Part shown: piece after piece, positions 25,331 through 38,075 of the stretch | How positions within the stretch are numbered: the first letter of the stretch is position 1 | Layout: every line of letters begins with the position of its first letter | Origin: Straminergon stramineum | Lineage: Eukaryota; Streptophyta; Bryopsida; Hypnales; Calliergonaceae | Assembly: GCA_963920665.1 (NCBI GenBank) | Contig: OY987269.1 | Span: forward strand, 18,230,501 to 18,294,500 | DNA: 64,000 nt | Reading direction: 5' to 3' | The notes under the pieces: model-generated | Seen by the model: the letters and a program-made list of their open reading frames with translations, nothing else | What the model was told of the DNA's origin: nothing | Database searches by the model: none | Position numbers and translations under genes: made by a program

Positions 25331-28300
25331 GCCAATTGTGTGCAGGATGAGTAGGAGATGCTTGGAGAAGATGCTGAATGGTGCAAGCTGCTTTAGAATT
25401 TACGATTGTTATGTTTGAAGAAGCTCTACTCTATTATGTACGACATAAAATGTACGTTATTTAAATTATTCTTCTTTCACGGTTTAGGTTTTCGGAGGTC
25501 CTTGATCTTTCTCCTGAAGATCCCTTTCCATGTCGCAATCATAGTCCACAAGGTCACGGTCTGCGCCATGTGAATTCGTTCAGATCATATCAACATTGCC
25601 TTCCGAAGTCAATGTTTTGTTAGATGCATTTCATAGTGACAAATTGCAGGTGCAACTTCATTGCATTGAAGCAAAGGTGCAATGTCCTCCCAAGGGGCCC
25701 ATCCAAAAAGCAGATCTACTATAGGAGCTACGGGAGACGCAGCTTATTCGTGGTTTAGGTGAAAATCGAAAGAAACACACTATGGTCGCTCAGCAGTGTT
25801 TCATTTCCACTACCAAGGTCAATGACTTCATACATGGAATGGAAAATACTAATAGTGGGATTAGTTGTAGGTACATGAAGATCTGCACCAAGCAAGGAAA
25901 GCCACTAGGCAATTTTAGGGCAACTGCAAGTACATCGAAGGAGGTCATCCGGTATACACATGTCTCCATTGTATTCACTGCATGTTGTTCTTTTGCTATC
26001 TCTGTGGACAAGGTTATATTTCTATGTTCTTTAACCAATTGTAGAGCGGATCATTGCTAATTATTTATTTGCTCTATTCTATAGGTACCACTGCCAGTAC
26101 GGTCTGCAAGATGTCACAGGGAAGGTCAAGTTCGTGATTGAGTTTTTGCTGCCTAAACAAAGGTTGAAAGTGGTGGTTGCATCAACTACTAACACCCGAT
26201 GTTCACAAAAAAAGGGTGATGCTATTGTTGGAGACAACATGCTACTAGACACAAGCAAGGCAAGAAGAGGTAGGAAGAAATGCACGCCACTGGACACTCC
26301 AAGATTACAGCTTGAAAAAACAAAGCGGACACGACAGAAGAAGAAACCAGCTTTGGATGTTTGTCACAGCACCAATGGTGATGTTGTTGTTATAGATGGG
26401 TTTATGCAAATAGAGGCAAAAGCCATCTACTATGACATTAAGAAAACGGTTGCCCTCAAGACTAAAGTGCCACAATGCTAGAAGTTTAAGAGCAATGAAG
26501 GACCCATCCCATCTATTGTAGACTTAATTGCCTCGTTGTGCATAATTGCCAATTCCAGTGACGAACAGATGCAGACAGACTTGAACTCACCCGTCGTGAA
26601 CTTGGAGATGGCTCCCCCCTCTCCTATAGGCACGGACAATACCTTTCCTCAATGCGAATCTAAGTCTTTGAAGCCAGGTCCTTCCAAAAGGGTGGTTCCC
26701 CACAAGCGTAGACAACCCAAAAAGAGGGCTACCAAAGTACTACCAAAAATCATTTTCGACTTTGATCTCAATGTGGTTTACGTTGGCTCTAAAAAGGAGA
26801 ACCACTCAAGTGACACTCAGGATGTGCGTCAAATTGATGTTGTCCACACCTCCTTCATAGAAACGCGGCATTCTCCAATACTAGAGAGCAAGGCTACCTT
26901 GGGATGCATTGCTGGTTTGCGAAACAATAATGCAGATAAATTGCCAGGTAAGGACTTTGGAGGCAATGCTGGAGTATACAACATTCCGGAAGTCCCAAAC
27001 CTTAATAAATTGCCAAAGGACACTATCATGGAAGACATCGTGAACCTGCAAAATACTACAGCACAGCCGGCTACCAATAATAGGGAAAACAATAATACTA
27101 CAAGCACCGTTGAGAAGAAGTCAAGAGATTCATAGAAGCAATGGGGTGGGTCACTCAAGCAAGGCTGCCTAGCGTCATTCAGTATAAAGACACTTTACCT
27201 CTTACTACACATTTCTGAAATTTGCATCTATGAGGTTGAGCATGTGAACCACGCTCATATTATTTGTCATGGGGTGCAGCATGTTGGGGACTGTAGTACA
27301 CTCTCCTGGAAATTGTCCCAAGAAATCAAGGAGTTTGTTTTGATGTTGCTCCGGAAAGGATTTAGTATTTCTTAGATAATGGTGAAGCATATTGCAGTCG
27401 TGAAGGATGCACTTAAGGATGGCAAGGAGGCTACAAGAGATTGGTTCCTCCACGAACGAGACGTCAAAAATTTGGCAACGAAGGTGGCCCGGGAAACATA
27501 TATGCTGAGCACTGAAGACGCTAAAAGTGTGCAGCTATGGGTGCAAGAAAATGTAGACAATGTTTTTTTCTATCAAGAGATTGGTATACCTATACAAGGA
27601 GGGTTGACAGGTATGAACATGCCCTTTACATTAGGAATACAAATGCCTTGGCAACGCGATATGATGCTTCAGTTCGGGCATGAGAGAGCTATTTCCATCG
27701 ATGCAACTTTGGGCACGAATGAGAAGAAGGTAATTCTTTTCTGGGAAGTCTTACTATCAATGGGAATTGTTGTGCTATATGGTCAAACTAAATTGTTCTT
27801 GCTTTTGAATTGCAATGGATGATTGCTTACATGCTTTAGCAATTTCTGATTGTAGTTTCCTTTGTACACGGTAATGGTTTTTGATGAATGGCACAACCGG
27901 ATACCTGTTGCCTTCATTCTCACTTCCCAATGTGCTCAAGATGACCTAACTCTATAGATGACGGCTCTAGACCTAAGCATGAAAAACAAAAACTCGTCAT
28001 GGAAACCCAATGCTTTCATTGTGGATTGTGCTTAGGGAGAGATCAATAGCCTGTGGTAAGTCATTTCCTCTTATTCTGTTTCCAGATTTATTCACAATAT
28101 ACCCTCTACGTAACATTGTTAGCACATGAAACACTATGATATAGAGGACCGGTGGTCCCAATCATAAATAACCACATCCGAAGGACAAAAAGAAAACAAC
28201 CATTCTTCATGACAGTAAATTCTCTAGGAAATATATTGACACCATCTATGTTCGACTACAGGATTGTTTGGCCAGTGACCACCATATTTCTGTGCTTGTG

Positions 28301-28401
28301 GCATGTACACAGGGTGTGGCAAAAGCACACATGCATAAAACTTCAAGACGCTCTTCTACAAGTTGAAATCATGAAGGGGCTTGGTTCTATTATGTATGAC
28401 T

Positions 28402-29563
28402 TGTCACGACCCTCATCACAAGGCGTGCCCGTGCCACCTTGGTGAGCAAGGGGGACATTGGGGGTGACTCCCCAAGCCTTGCAAGAGATGAGGCGAGGGG
28501 GACTAGGAGTCCCGAGCGATCAGAGCGATGTAGCGCTCTGATCCGGATGAATTTGAAGGCGTGTGATACATGCTTGGAAAGGTCTTGAGAAGACGCTTCT
28601 AGCCGTCCAAAGAACGCGTGATTTGGACTTGCGAGTCAAAAGTTATGGGCGTTCAAAGTTGGGGGTGTCCCGATCGCGCCGGGAGCGCCCTGGTCGCGCC
28701 GGGAGTGCTCTGGCCGCGGCGGGAGTGCTCTGGCCGCGGCGGGAGTGTCCCGAATCTTTGGAGGGCGATATCTTTGCGAGTACTTGTCCGAATGGAGCAA
28801 GTGAGTAGTCCATCGGCATCTACGCGTCGCGTAGATGTCGAAAATGGGGTCGCATGTGCGATTTGGATCCCGGACCGCAAAGTTATGCCGGGTGGAAGTT
28901 CGGGAGTCCCAAAGTAGTGCGAATCGGGAGAAATGGGTGGTCTTCCAAGATGGGGTGCATCTTGGGGGTTCCCGGTGACCTCTAGTATGGGGGGGGCTGC
29001 CGAATCCCGCAGAGAGTACTATGAGGAGGGGTGGTCTCCCTCCTCACTCCCGGATGGTGCCATGGTGAGCCTAAGTGGCCCCGGGTGGTGAGGTTAGTGT
29101 TGGAGCCTCACCACCACTTGTGTGTTACCATGGAGTGCTTGTGCACTCCTTGATACCGGTTGGGTGGTGTCCCACTCTACACTACGCCATGGTGTGAGTC
29201 CCGTTGGGTGAGTCCCGATTAGTGAGTCCCGAAATGAGTTGGGTTGGGCCTAGTGGGGAGTTGGGTCCCGTTCAAGGGCGGTTAGCACCGGTGGGAGTAG
29301 TGCCTCACCGATTGCTTGGACATCAATGGAAGTTCCGCCCCATGTCATCAAATGACATGCCCGGTGTCTTGTGGGAGTTAAGGATTAGAAGGAAAGGATT
29401 GGGAGTCACGGAGGAATGGGGAACCCCGTGACTTGGGTTGGAACCTAACATTGTGGGTGCGTGGCATGTGCAGTGTTAGGAGAGCGTGAACCTTAGTGGC
29501 ACTAAGGTGCTAAGTGTTTGGAAAGTGAGCTTAAGGTGGTAAGTGTCACTAAGGGGCGCGACA
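28402..29563 (+). mobile_element. Solo LTR, family 1, copy B, inside the MULE transposase
   Basis: Begins TGTCACGACCC and ends GGGGCGCGACA (TG...CA). It is flanked by the perfect 5-bp duplication TGACT at 28397-28401 and 29564-29568. It is 1162 bp long and clearly homologous to 36793-38075 and, reversed, to 4429-5723. It is more GC-rich than its host DNA. The short open frames in it (28563-28917, 29204-29431) are LTR sequence, not genes. The insertion splits the transposase coding region. Confidence 0.9.
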
Positions 29564-30288
29564 TGACTGGACTGACCTGCAAGGCAAGATGCCATAGCGT
29601 GGGCAATTCAAAAACTCCAGCGGTTGGAAAATTCGTACCCTACTACAATTGAGTTTTGGGATTACGTAAGGCAGTAATGGTTACCAAAGATACATATGTG
29701 GGTAGTCAGATATAGGTATTCGCCATATGTAGGGCAAGATACAAATGTTGCTGTGGAAAATTATCATAGCTACATGAGGTCCGTCCTCAAGCAAGAGAGG
29801 AGTTGGATGGCAGGGCATTGTGTGGACTAGTCCATCCATGTTCTCACCGGAGACGTGCTCACACATTCATGGTACCAGAGTGTCTGAAAGCACTTTGGAT
29901 TCGTTGACAACCAAAAAGAACATAGCATGGTTGTGTCTGCCCTCATCAGAGCACGAGACATTCCCGACAGCGACGTAACACTACCGGATTTTGTTGGTGG
30001 GCCAGCATATGTTACGTCAACTACGCATAGACATATTCGGCATGTTGTGCATAATCCTACTGAAGTATGGGCCACTTGCAGTTGTGTGCACTCGCAAAGA
30101 GGAAACACATGCAAGCATAGAGTGAAGGTGCTCAGACTTATGCATCCATAACTAGCTAAGGGAACTATCACTAGGTACTGCAGAGCACTGAAAGGGACAG
30201 CTACGGTGGGGATAAGTCATTTTCTAACACCTACAAGATCAAGAATGAGAGCAGCTGTGGAAACTCAACATTACCCTAGCCGTGAGTC

Positions 30289-30536
30289 AACGGTGCTAGT
30301 ATGTGAGCCCAAGAATGCGAGCTTGTGAGCATTGAGCCTACATTATAGGTACCTATAATATAGATACCACACACTATAGAAGGTGTATGTATCATAAACA
30401 CCTATAATATGGGTATTTGTAATAAATACACCCTATAATCATAGACGGTTTCTATAGTATATACACCTATAACATAGGTGTGTAGTATTCTAGGCTCATG
30501 GGCTCACACTCCTATGCTCACATAATACCAACCCTC
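30289..30536. mobile_element. MITE of 248 bp with 11-bp target duplication
   Basis: The element is largely palindromic. The left side reads 'agtatgtgagc' and the right side the complement 'gctcacataat', and both are followed inward by 'gagcctac' and 'ctaggctc' blocks and by 'attataggt' and 'acctataa' blocks. It is flanked by identical 11-bp AGCCGTGAGTC at 30278-30288 and 30537-30547. An 11-bp duplication fits the 8-11 bp typical of Mutator-type insertions. It has no coding capacity. It sits between the SWIM finger and the tail of the MULE transposase gene. Confidence 0.75.
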
Positions 30537-31710
30537 AGCCGTGAGTCTCCATTTCAGGCTAGATCAATGTCCCATGGGACCCAAACTTCCATGGTTAGCT
30601 AGTATACGTTAGCACTTCAAACAAATGAGCTACTAAATTTTGTATCCGGAAATAACACACTTATGAAACACCTTCAAGCGGATCTTAATCGATCTTTGGG
30701 GAAGTTAAAAAGCTTAGTGGCAGATATTGAGGTTGGCAATATGCATCCAACAGGGACAAATGCAGTGTTTCATACTGTTCAGGACGAGCTTGGTATGCAC
30801 CTCGGACACATAAAAGACTTTATGGAGCGTAAAACAAGATTAGTGGCATCTAGGAGGTTAAGGTTGGGTGCGGACTCTCTAGCTTTATTGATGCAATTCC
30901 TTTTGTAGTTAAGACATACCCGATCCTAGTGTTTCATTAAGTGACGAACACACTAAAATGTTGGACCTTTTTTGAATGGTTCTAAGCGACACCTCTAACT
31001 ATTTAGGCTTACATGTAGCATGACTTATTGGTACTTTGGAGATTTTATTGTTCTGGTTTAGGGTGTAGATGACATATATGGTTGAATTATGCTTTCTCAA
31101 ATATATGCATGGGCCCTTGTTTTGCCAGGGCTTCTTCACTCGGGATTCCACTACCATGTCTTTTTTTGCTTTCAAATGGATTCACATTGTCAGGGCTATT
31201 TTTTTAAAATCTTGTGGTTTGGGAAGAGTCCATTGCAATTGTACATTCGCAAAGTTCATGTTGCGGCTACTAGATAATTTGTAGGATAACCCACATTCTG
31301 AGCCATATATTTTCCTTTCCTTACTATTTGTCACACTGTACGATGCCATAGTTTAAAATCATTTCACTTCTGCTATTGGAAATAATATATGCATCTACGG
31401 AATTATACTACGCAATTTTTGGTTAGTGATCAACTTGGGAGCCTTCCACATCAAAGTTAGTAGAAACAGTAGTATGAGCCCATTGTGCAACAACGCAAAA
31501 AATAGGTTATTTACAAATTTAATGTACATGCTCACACTATCCTCATATAGGCATTCAACGCTATTGTTCTCTATCCAGTCTGACACGAAACACTTTCCGT
31601 GACGTACTAACTCCAGAATTATTACAACAACATTCTGGATTCCATAGTAGGCTAAGGTGAGACTTGCTGTGGTGTAGTAATGGTACAGACCTTATAGAAT
31701 TCCCAAAATA

Positions 31711-33119
31711 CTATTGTGGTGAACTCTTGACATCATCATCACCTCCATTAGGGAGGATTGTAATGAATCCTAAACAAGCATCTCCATCATAGCACACACG
31801 ATACAGTGGCTCATAAGGCAAGGCAATGGCAGTTTCACGGAGCTCATCAGCGATTGCCGCTATGACGTTCTTTTACAAGGTAGACCCGCGCTCTTCCAGC
31901 TGCACCCCCACAAGAAATATGTCTTTGGTGATTTCTTCGTCTACAATGGGGTCATCACCGTGAAGGAGCCGAACATATAGCTCCATAAAACGGAGCACGA
32001 AAAAACCGCATTCATAATTCCCCTTCGAAGAAACGTCTTCACCTACTCTATCTTTAGTTGCATGCCCAAGCGGGGCTCATGCATGAGCCGCCACACCTTC
32101 CATAATCGACTCACATACTCGGCATCTGACCGCTCGTCGTCGATTTTCGAACTGTCCAGGTGAAGCACATTGCCACCCTTGAAAATGAAGAGAGACTAGT
32201 GCAAGCTGCAAACATATGGAACCACGACCTCCATATTGGAGGGGCACGTGTTGTAAATCTGGGAGAGAACAAAATAATTTTGACCCCACTTCAACAACGC
32301 ACCCTCAATGCCTACATCCCAAGCTCTTTGAAGAGTGCCCTGCATGAAGAATGACGCAATGTAAACATGTGCTCTAGCCGCAAGCGACATACTCCACCAC
32401 AACCTACAGCACAATAGTTCTATGGTGTTTTGCCCAAGGAACTTTCTACACCTCCTCAAATTAGCTAGTTGAGTTACTCGTACCAGTACGGACTCCCACT
32501 CTCCACCAAAGAAAGTAATGGTGCCAGCATCCTTATCATTGCGGCCCTTCCTGCAAAGTTTGGAACATCCTGACTAGTATTATACAAGACTCGTACTTTA
32601 ACAGGACTTGACAAACAATGTTACACAATGAACTTACATGCGGAACGTTTGTGTTGTTGCCATATATTAGAAATATTATATCCCAAATAATGATTTGCCA
32701 ACATAATTTGCCACACATTGGTTCACATACAATGTCACGCACGAACATCCAAAGAAAAAAACCAACTCAAAGCTATGGTACCTCAGTAAGGCTTCCATGA
32801 GCTCCTCAATGTTGAAGTAATCAAATGCTTTGGGTATAGAGAGCCTACACCAAGCTACTGAGTCCCGCTCAACGTTTGGAAGCAAGGCAAATGTGACTGT
32901 CTTCCGATGAGACACTCTACGAGCACTCTCGAGGTCTACAGGGATTATGGTAGTTGGCTCTTGCGTGAGTTCATCACATGAGCAGTCAACTTCAAGGTCG
33001 GCATCTCGCGTTGGTTTCCCAGGCCTACCAAAGTCCTCCACTAGGCTTCGTGGAGTCACTTTCATGACTTCAAAGCTCTCTTTGCAGCCCATAGGTCCCG
33101 CATGCACTAGCCCGATCAA
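31711..33119 (-). pseudogene. ULP1 (C48) SUMO-protease-like pseudogene of the MULE
   Basis: ULP1 enzymes cleave SUMO or related ubiquitin-like proteins. Two exons were read on the minus strand: 33119-32783 and 32550 downward, split by a GT-AG intron at about 32782-32551. The C48 landmarks are present in order: the strand with HVYIASFFMQ, the ALLKW segment, the catalytic His (codon 32199-32201), the Asp in VLHLDSS (codon 32154-32156) and the Cys in NYECGFFVLRF (codon 32008-32010). Three lesions break it. A TAG sits immediately after the catalytic His, where the family usually has Trp. A single-base frameshift lies between the Asp and Cys motifs near 32,045. A TAA lies at 31873-31875. The frame then continues to 31711. 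More exons probably lie upstream, towards 36 kb. It is transcribed opposite to the transposase. Confidence 0.75.
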
Positions 33120-33199
33120 AGTTGGAGGAGTCTATAGAGGAGGAAGTTCGTGTATTATCAAATCTTGGGTACAAATGTCCTCCACATGCATGGATTTCT

Positions 33200-36100
33200 A
33201 GACCTGAGAAAGGGTCATGTTGTTGTGCAGTACCGTTGGGTCCTTTTGACCTTCAATGTCTTGCACTGTTTCATGGATCAATGTTTCATCGGCCTCTAGA
33301 GTCGTGGCATAGTATTGTGCCCATACAATGTCCTCTTCCTCCTCCAAAGCCTTCTCCATTGAATTCACAATGTACTACACCACACACCTTATAGAAGTTA
33401 CTTTAGAAGCCCATCTGGGCGCGTTTTCATCCACCAACCAACCCATGTCCAAGTCCTCTTGTTGGCGGAGGGGCTTTGACCACAACTTCCCCTAGTCGAA
33501 CCAATGCTCGTGTAGTGTAGTCGTCTAGCACCGACGAAAGCCTGCGGGGAAGTCCTGAGCCAAATCCTATAGAACTCGGAGGCACACGTTCCTTACCCAC
33601 TTCATAATGTTGTCCATAACACGGTCTTCCTTTCCCGCACAAATCATTTCAGCATCCTTCATGATAGAGACGTGAACAACTTCAACTTCAAACAACGCCA
33701 TGCCCGAAAAACAAAAACGGGCTTTGAAGGTGTACACCGCCAAGGCTAGCATAAGGTCCTAATGCTTCTTGCAAATGGTCCTCACTACGGACTTCCTTAT
33801 TCCAAATAGAGGGCACGTCATCTATCTCCACCTCCCATAGACATTTTGCAATACAATATGGAGCACTTGTAGGAAAGGCGTGGGTGTGATTCCGTGCACT
33901 CGGTCTTTAAGAAGCTTGCACCAAACCTCCTCAGTCTCTTCATTTGCATCCAAACAAATGCATGAACACTATAGCGTGAATCGAGAAATTGTCCCCTGAT
34001 TCGAAATATTGAATTCATAATGTGTCTCCATAGCACAAGAAAACTCCACAACAGCCAGCAAGGTGCGACTTACCATTGTGCCACCATGGTAGAGACGGAA
34101 GCTTTTCAAAGATGTGCTTGCTCTCTTGAAGCACAATCCAAATGGGGCACCAATCCCAGATGCAAGCTTCCTGTTTCACGTGCATCTCATAGCGGAAGTC
34201 CTCGACAACACTTGTTACTATGCATTCTTGCTCCGCTTGTAGGTCAGTTGTAGCAATGCAACACCGCTCCTGGTAGTGTGTCAAATTATGGACATATTGC
34301 AAGTAGTCCCCCATGACTTCAATGTCCTGCAGCACCTTTCCATACTTCACACTAGAGCATAGAGAGGTCACGGCACGCTCGATTGCCTGGCAGACGTCGG
34401 GATAATCCTCCTCCTATACCAAGAGGTACGGCATGTTATTAGCGTGGTTTACATGCAAAACACTAGTTTGAAACACTGTATGTCTGTGTAGGCGTCGTCT
34501 ATGCGAAATGATCTTACCTTTGCTTCATAGAGCCACCACATGCCGCACTCTCAAGTGGCGATTTGAACTTCATTGGCAGCCCAGAACCTCTTGAATTCAA
34601 CATCAAGCTCATTTCGACTGCCCCTCCCACGACTAGTCAAGCAACTACAACCTGGCTTTCTGAAGATGGTATAGGTCGGGCGTTTAAAGAGAGACTAGTG
34701 GTGCCAATTTTGGGCAACTTGTTGCCACCACATCGGCCTTCACCCTTGCGGCCAATGTGGACCTCTCGCTCATCCCGGTGAAGACAATTAGCTCGTCCCG
34801 ATATCGTCAAGGCTAACTCTGGATGATACATCTTCGAAGTCGAAGTGCCTAAACCACACATCCAATAACGCTGCAACGCATGGACGCCTTTGTAGTCCCC
34901 CGTCTAGGAAACAATTTGCATCTTATGTTCAGAGTACTTCATCTGTTCACGGTACTTTGTTTGTAGAGGCTACACGAGAACTGGTGAATCCGCATCCCTC
35001 TTTGGATATGGAGGAAGGTTCTTCTTTGCTGAATTTTTATTCACCCGCGAATGGAGAGGATGGATTGAACCTGCATCTAATGTCGTCTTTGAAGGTAGTG
35101 TGTGCATGGGTTCCTCATTTTGTGTGCCCAAGTCGGGACTACTCTAGTCCGCATGCTCATTACAACCCAATGTCTCATTGTGCCCCATTGAATCCACAGC
35201 GGCGAAGGCTGCATCCAAGGCTTGGTCTATCTCTATTGCTTCATTTAGTGTTGCTAAACCGTAGAGTTCTTCTGCAAGTATCTCCTCACTAATGGTTTGC
35301 GCATCGCTGGGCTGTGGACTGGGTGTGGGACTCAGTGTAGTGTTTTGGCTGGACGCATTACATTCCCCACTATCTTCTGAAGAAACCACCCTCCTCCGAC
35401 TACAAATACTGAGAGGTGTCGAGGATGCTTTCCTCTGTTTGGTGTGGATGCCTACGTCACTTTCCTGGACCGCACCCACCGCGGAACTCCCCTTCTTTTT
35501 TTGCCCTAATGCTTCAGCGGGCTTTCCGCCACGCTCCCCACCCCACCCCACCCCCACAGGGTCACTACCTAGAATCATCTTCCCCTTTGCACATGTCATC
35601 TCCGTTGCAAGCCCTTGTATGGGCATGCATGTCTTCAGACCCAGTACCTCTTTCTTCCTGTTATGTTCTGTTGGCTTGCGCTTATGGCGTGGGCTCCAAG
35701 GACGAGGTGCTTCGTCCAATGCCGTGGTCTTCTTTGTCTTCCTATCCATCACCACGAAGTCTCCAGCGCTCTCGTCTATCTCACTATCTACGCGATTGGA
35801 TTCTGATGGTGCCATGCTTGGATTGTCTTCTCTTTGTTGCATTGCTTTTGGCTTTCTTGCCTTCACATTCTCCCCAACATGCTTTTCCTCTGCCCTATAT
35901 TTTGCAGGCCTTATAGTCTTTTCTCCACCCTATGCTACCTGATGGCTTCTCACCCTTGTGTTTCCGCGCAATGGCTACTCTTCGTCCTTGTGTTTTGTAG
36001 GACTTAGTGGACCCGCTCCTTCCTCCGTCACAAACATGCACTTCATCCCCTTTACCTGCTCACCCTCTTATTCCTCAAAGACCGACTGTTTCGTACCCTT

Positions 36101-36792
36101 CCCCTTCACTCCCCCTACCATCTGGTCCTGATTACACATGATCAATGCTTCCTTGTCAAACGCCTTCCCCTTGTGGATGGCCTCGGAGACCTTCCCCTAG
36201 CCGATTCCCATGTCAGGATACGGCAAGAGTCTCAAGTTGTTTCCCATGTCATCTTTCTAAGCAAGACATTGAGACATAAATCTGTGGCTATTAAGCCTCA
36301 TCTTGTTCGTGAAAGACTTATTTCCAAAATGAATATATTGGAAGAAATTCTTGGACGGTTGGCCTGGCCAAGGGATGTTGGTAAAAGCTCGAGTGGTGCA
36401 CTCCTCCAAAAGATGGTTGAATTCCTCCATGTTGTCATAGTTAACATTCTACACATGTTTATCAATCTTTACTTCCTGGTAAAATTCGCTCTTTTGCGTT
36501 CCAACCCACCTAGTGCCTTTGTCAGTGAGGGCACCACCTCTGTTCTCTCTTTGCATGCTTCAACAACCAACACCCACGCACACCTTAAATAAATAAATAA
36601 TGGGACAGAACCTTTACCTTTGAATTGACACTAATAGGTCCTCGAGGTCCGCTACTGAACCCTCCCTACGCCTCATCATCTCCTTCTAGCGTTGCATTAT
36701 TTTCCTTCTCCATGCTACAAGCGGTGAAACCTTTGAAAGCGTCGACTTCGTGAACCAGTTTGCCAATGTCGGCAGCCCTAAACCAATTCTGT
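33200..36792. other. MULE interior without further identified genes
   Basis: Apart from the charged frame at 35144-35866, several open frames of 60-140 codons occur on both strands, for example 34015-34371 minus and 36173-36592 plus. They show no domains I can name. Their position between the ULP1 remnant and the solo LTR suggests decayed upstream exons of the ULP gene. Confidence 0.4.
35144..35866 (-). CDS. Charged low-complexity open frame, possible N-terminal exon of the MULE ULP gene
   Basis: A 240-codon frame rich in Lys, Arg, Ser, Glu and Pro, probably disordered, with basic clusters in its N-terminal third and an acidic Ser-rich C-terminal part. No domain is recognised. It is on the same strand as, and upstream of, the ULP1 protease remnant inside the same transposon. 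It could therefore be the N-terminal part of that protein or a separate accessory ORF. The overlapping + strand frame at 35292-35942 appears to be its shadow. No splice links to the protease exon were established. Confidence 0.35.
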   Translation of the reverse strand: MKARKPKAMQQREDNPSMAPSESNRVDSEIDESAGDFVVMDRKTKKTTALDEAPRPWSPRHKRKPTEHNRKKEVLGLKTCMPIQGLATEMTCAKGKMILGSDPVGVGWGGERGGKPAEALGQKKKGSSAVGAVQESDVGIHTKQRKASSTPLSICSRRRVVSSEDSGECNASSQNTTLSPTPSPQPSDAQTISEEILAEELYGLATLNEAIEIDQALDAAFAAVDSMGHNETLGCNEHAD

Positions 36793-38075
36793 TGTCACAA
36801 CCCTCATCACGAGGCATGCCCATGCCACCTTGGTGAGCAAGGGGGACATTGGAGGTGACTCCCCAAGCCTTGCAATAGATGAGGTGAGGGGGTCTAGGAG
36901 TCCCGAGCGATCAAAGCGTGGTAGCGCTTTGATCCGAACGAATTTGGGGGCGTGTAATACATTCTTGGAAAGGTCTCGAGGAGTTGCTTCTAGCCATCCA
37001 AAGAACGCATGATTTCGACTTATGAGTCAAAAGTTATGGGCGTTCAAAAGTGGGGATGTCCAAGTGGTGCTGGGACACTTAAGGGCTAGGAGGGAGGGAT
37101 TCATGAGGAATCCCTCCATGAAGTATGTCATGTAGCATATCCTTAGAAAGCTAAGAATACAAGGATGCTAGATTGAAAAGCATTACAAGGTTCTAAGATA
37201 GGAGCCTCAAGTTATGGCCAAGAAAAGCACCATGGTGAAGGCGTGACGCCTCTCCTAATGGACCCGAACCTTTGAAAGGCGATAACTTTGCGATGACTTG
37301 TCCAAATGGGGCAAGTGAGTAGTCCATCGGCATCTACTCGTCAAGTAGATGTAGAAAATGGGCTCGCATGTGATATTTGGATCCCGGACCGCAAAGGTTA
37401 TGCCAAGTGGAAGTTCAGAAGTTCCAAACAAGAGCGAATCGAGAGAAATGGGGTGGTCTTCCAAAACCAAAGTGGGTTTGGGAGTCCTCTTTGACATACA
37501 AGGGGGGGTCTGCTGAATCCCACAAAGAGTACTATAGGAGGGTTTGGTCTCCCTCCTCCCTCCCTCTTGGAGCCTTAGTTAGTCCCGGTGACTCAAGGTT
37601 GGTGGTGTGGGGTCACCACCACTCCAAGGCACCATGGGACATTTGTGTGTGTCTCGTGGCATCGGTTGGGTGGAGTCCACTCCTTGCTAGGCTATGTTGA
37701 GGTGTCCCAAATGGTGAGTCCCGGTTAGTGACAAAATGGAAAGTAGCAAATACATAATGAACCTAGTATGGAGTTGAGGTAACACTCAAGGGCGGTTAGG
37801 ACCATGGTGAGTAGTGCCACCATGGGTCCTTGCATAATAAGATGGAAGTTCGGCCCCAAGTAACATGTCCTGGTGTCATGATGGGTATGTGTGTGTGCTA
37901 GTAGTCCCGGTGACTAGGACTTAGCACAAAGAGTTGAAATTGGGGACTAACATTGGATGTGCATGGCATGTGCAGTGTTAGGAGAACGTGACTCTTGGTG
38001 CCACTAAAGTGTTAGGTGTTTGGAAAGCATTAGAAGGTGAACTTAAGGTGGTAAGTGTCACTAAAGGGCGCAACA
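36793..38075 (+). mobile_element. Solo LTR, family 1, copy C
   Basis: Begins TGTCACAACCC and ends GGGCGCAACA. The flanks TCTGT (36788-36792) and TCTGC (38076-38080) match at four of five positions, consistent with an ageing target duplication. It is 1283 bp long and closely similar to copy B along its length, for example in the opening 'gccaccttggtgagcaaggg' block. No internal retrotransposon genes adjoin it. It lies within the right half of the MULE. Confidence 0.8.

Larger units (their letters stand above)
25782..30908 (+). pseudogene. MULE transposase pseudogene
   Basis: The product would cut and paste Mutator-like DNA. Recognisable pieces, in order, are: a Lys/Arg-rich N-terminal part (26134-27135); the MULE catalytic core with ISIDATLGTN (first catalytic Asp, codon 27700-27702), then, after an intron, a FPLYTVMVFDE block and PNAFIVDCA (second Asp, codon 28024-28026); a CLWHVHRVW block at about 28,290; a C-terminal SWIM zinc finger (C-x-C codons 30077-30085, C-x-H 30110-30118); and a tail at 30663-30908. 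In-frame stops occur in the core (for example within 27950-28035) and elsewhere. A 1162-bp solo LTR interrupts it at 28402-29563, and a MITE lies at 30289-30536. It is therefore a dead copy. The N-terminal exon structure was not resolved. Confidence 0.8.

Noticed and set aside
28563..28917. Overlapping open frames of 75-99 codons
   Set aside because: They lie wholly inside a solo LTR and recur only because the LTR is repeated.
35292..35942. 216-codon plus-strand frame
   Set aside because: It is Pro/Ser/Leu-rich and antisense to the charged minus-strand frame that shares orientation with the ULP1 gene. It reads as its shadow.
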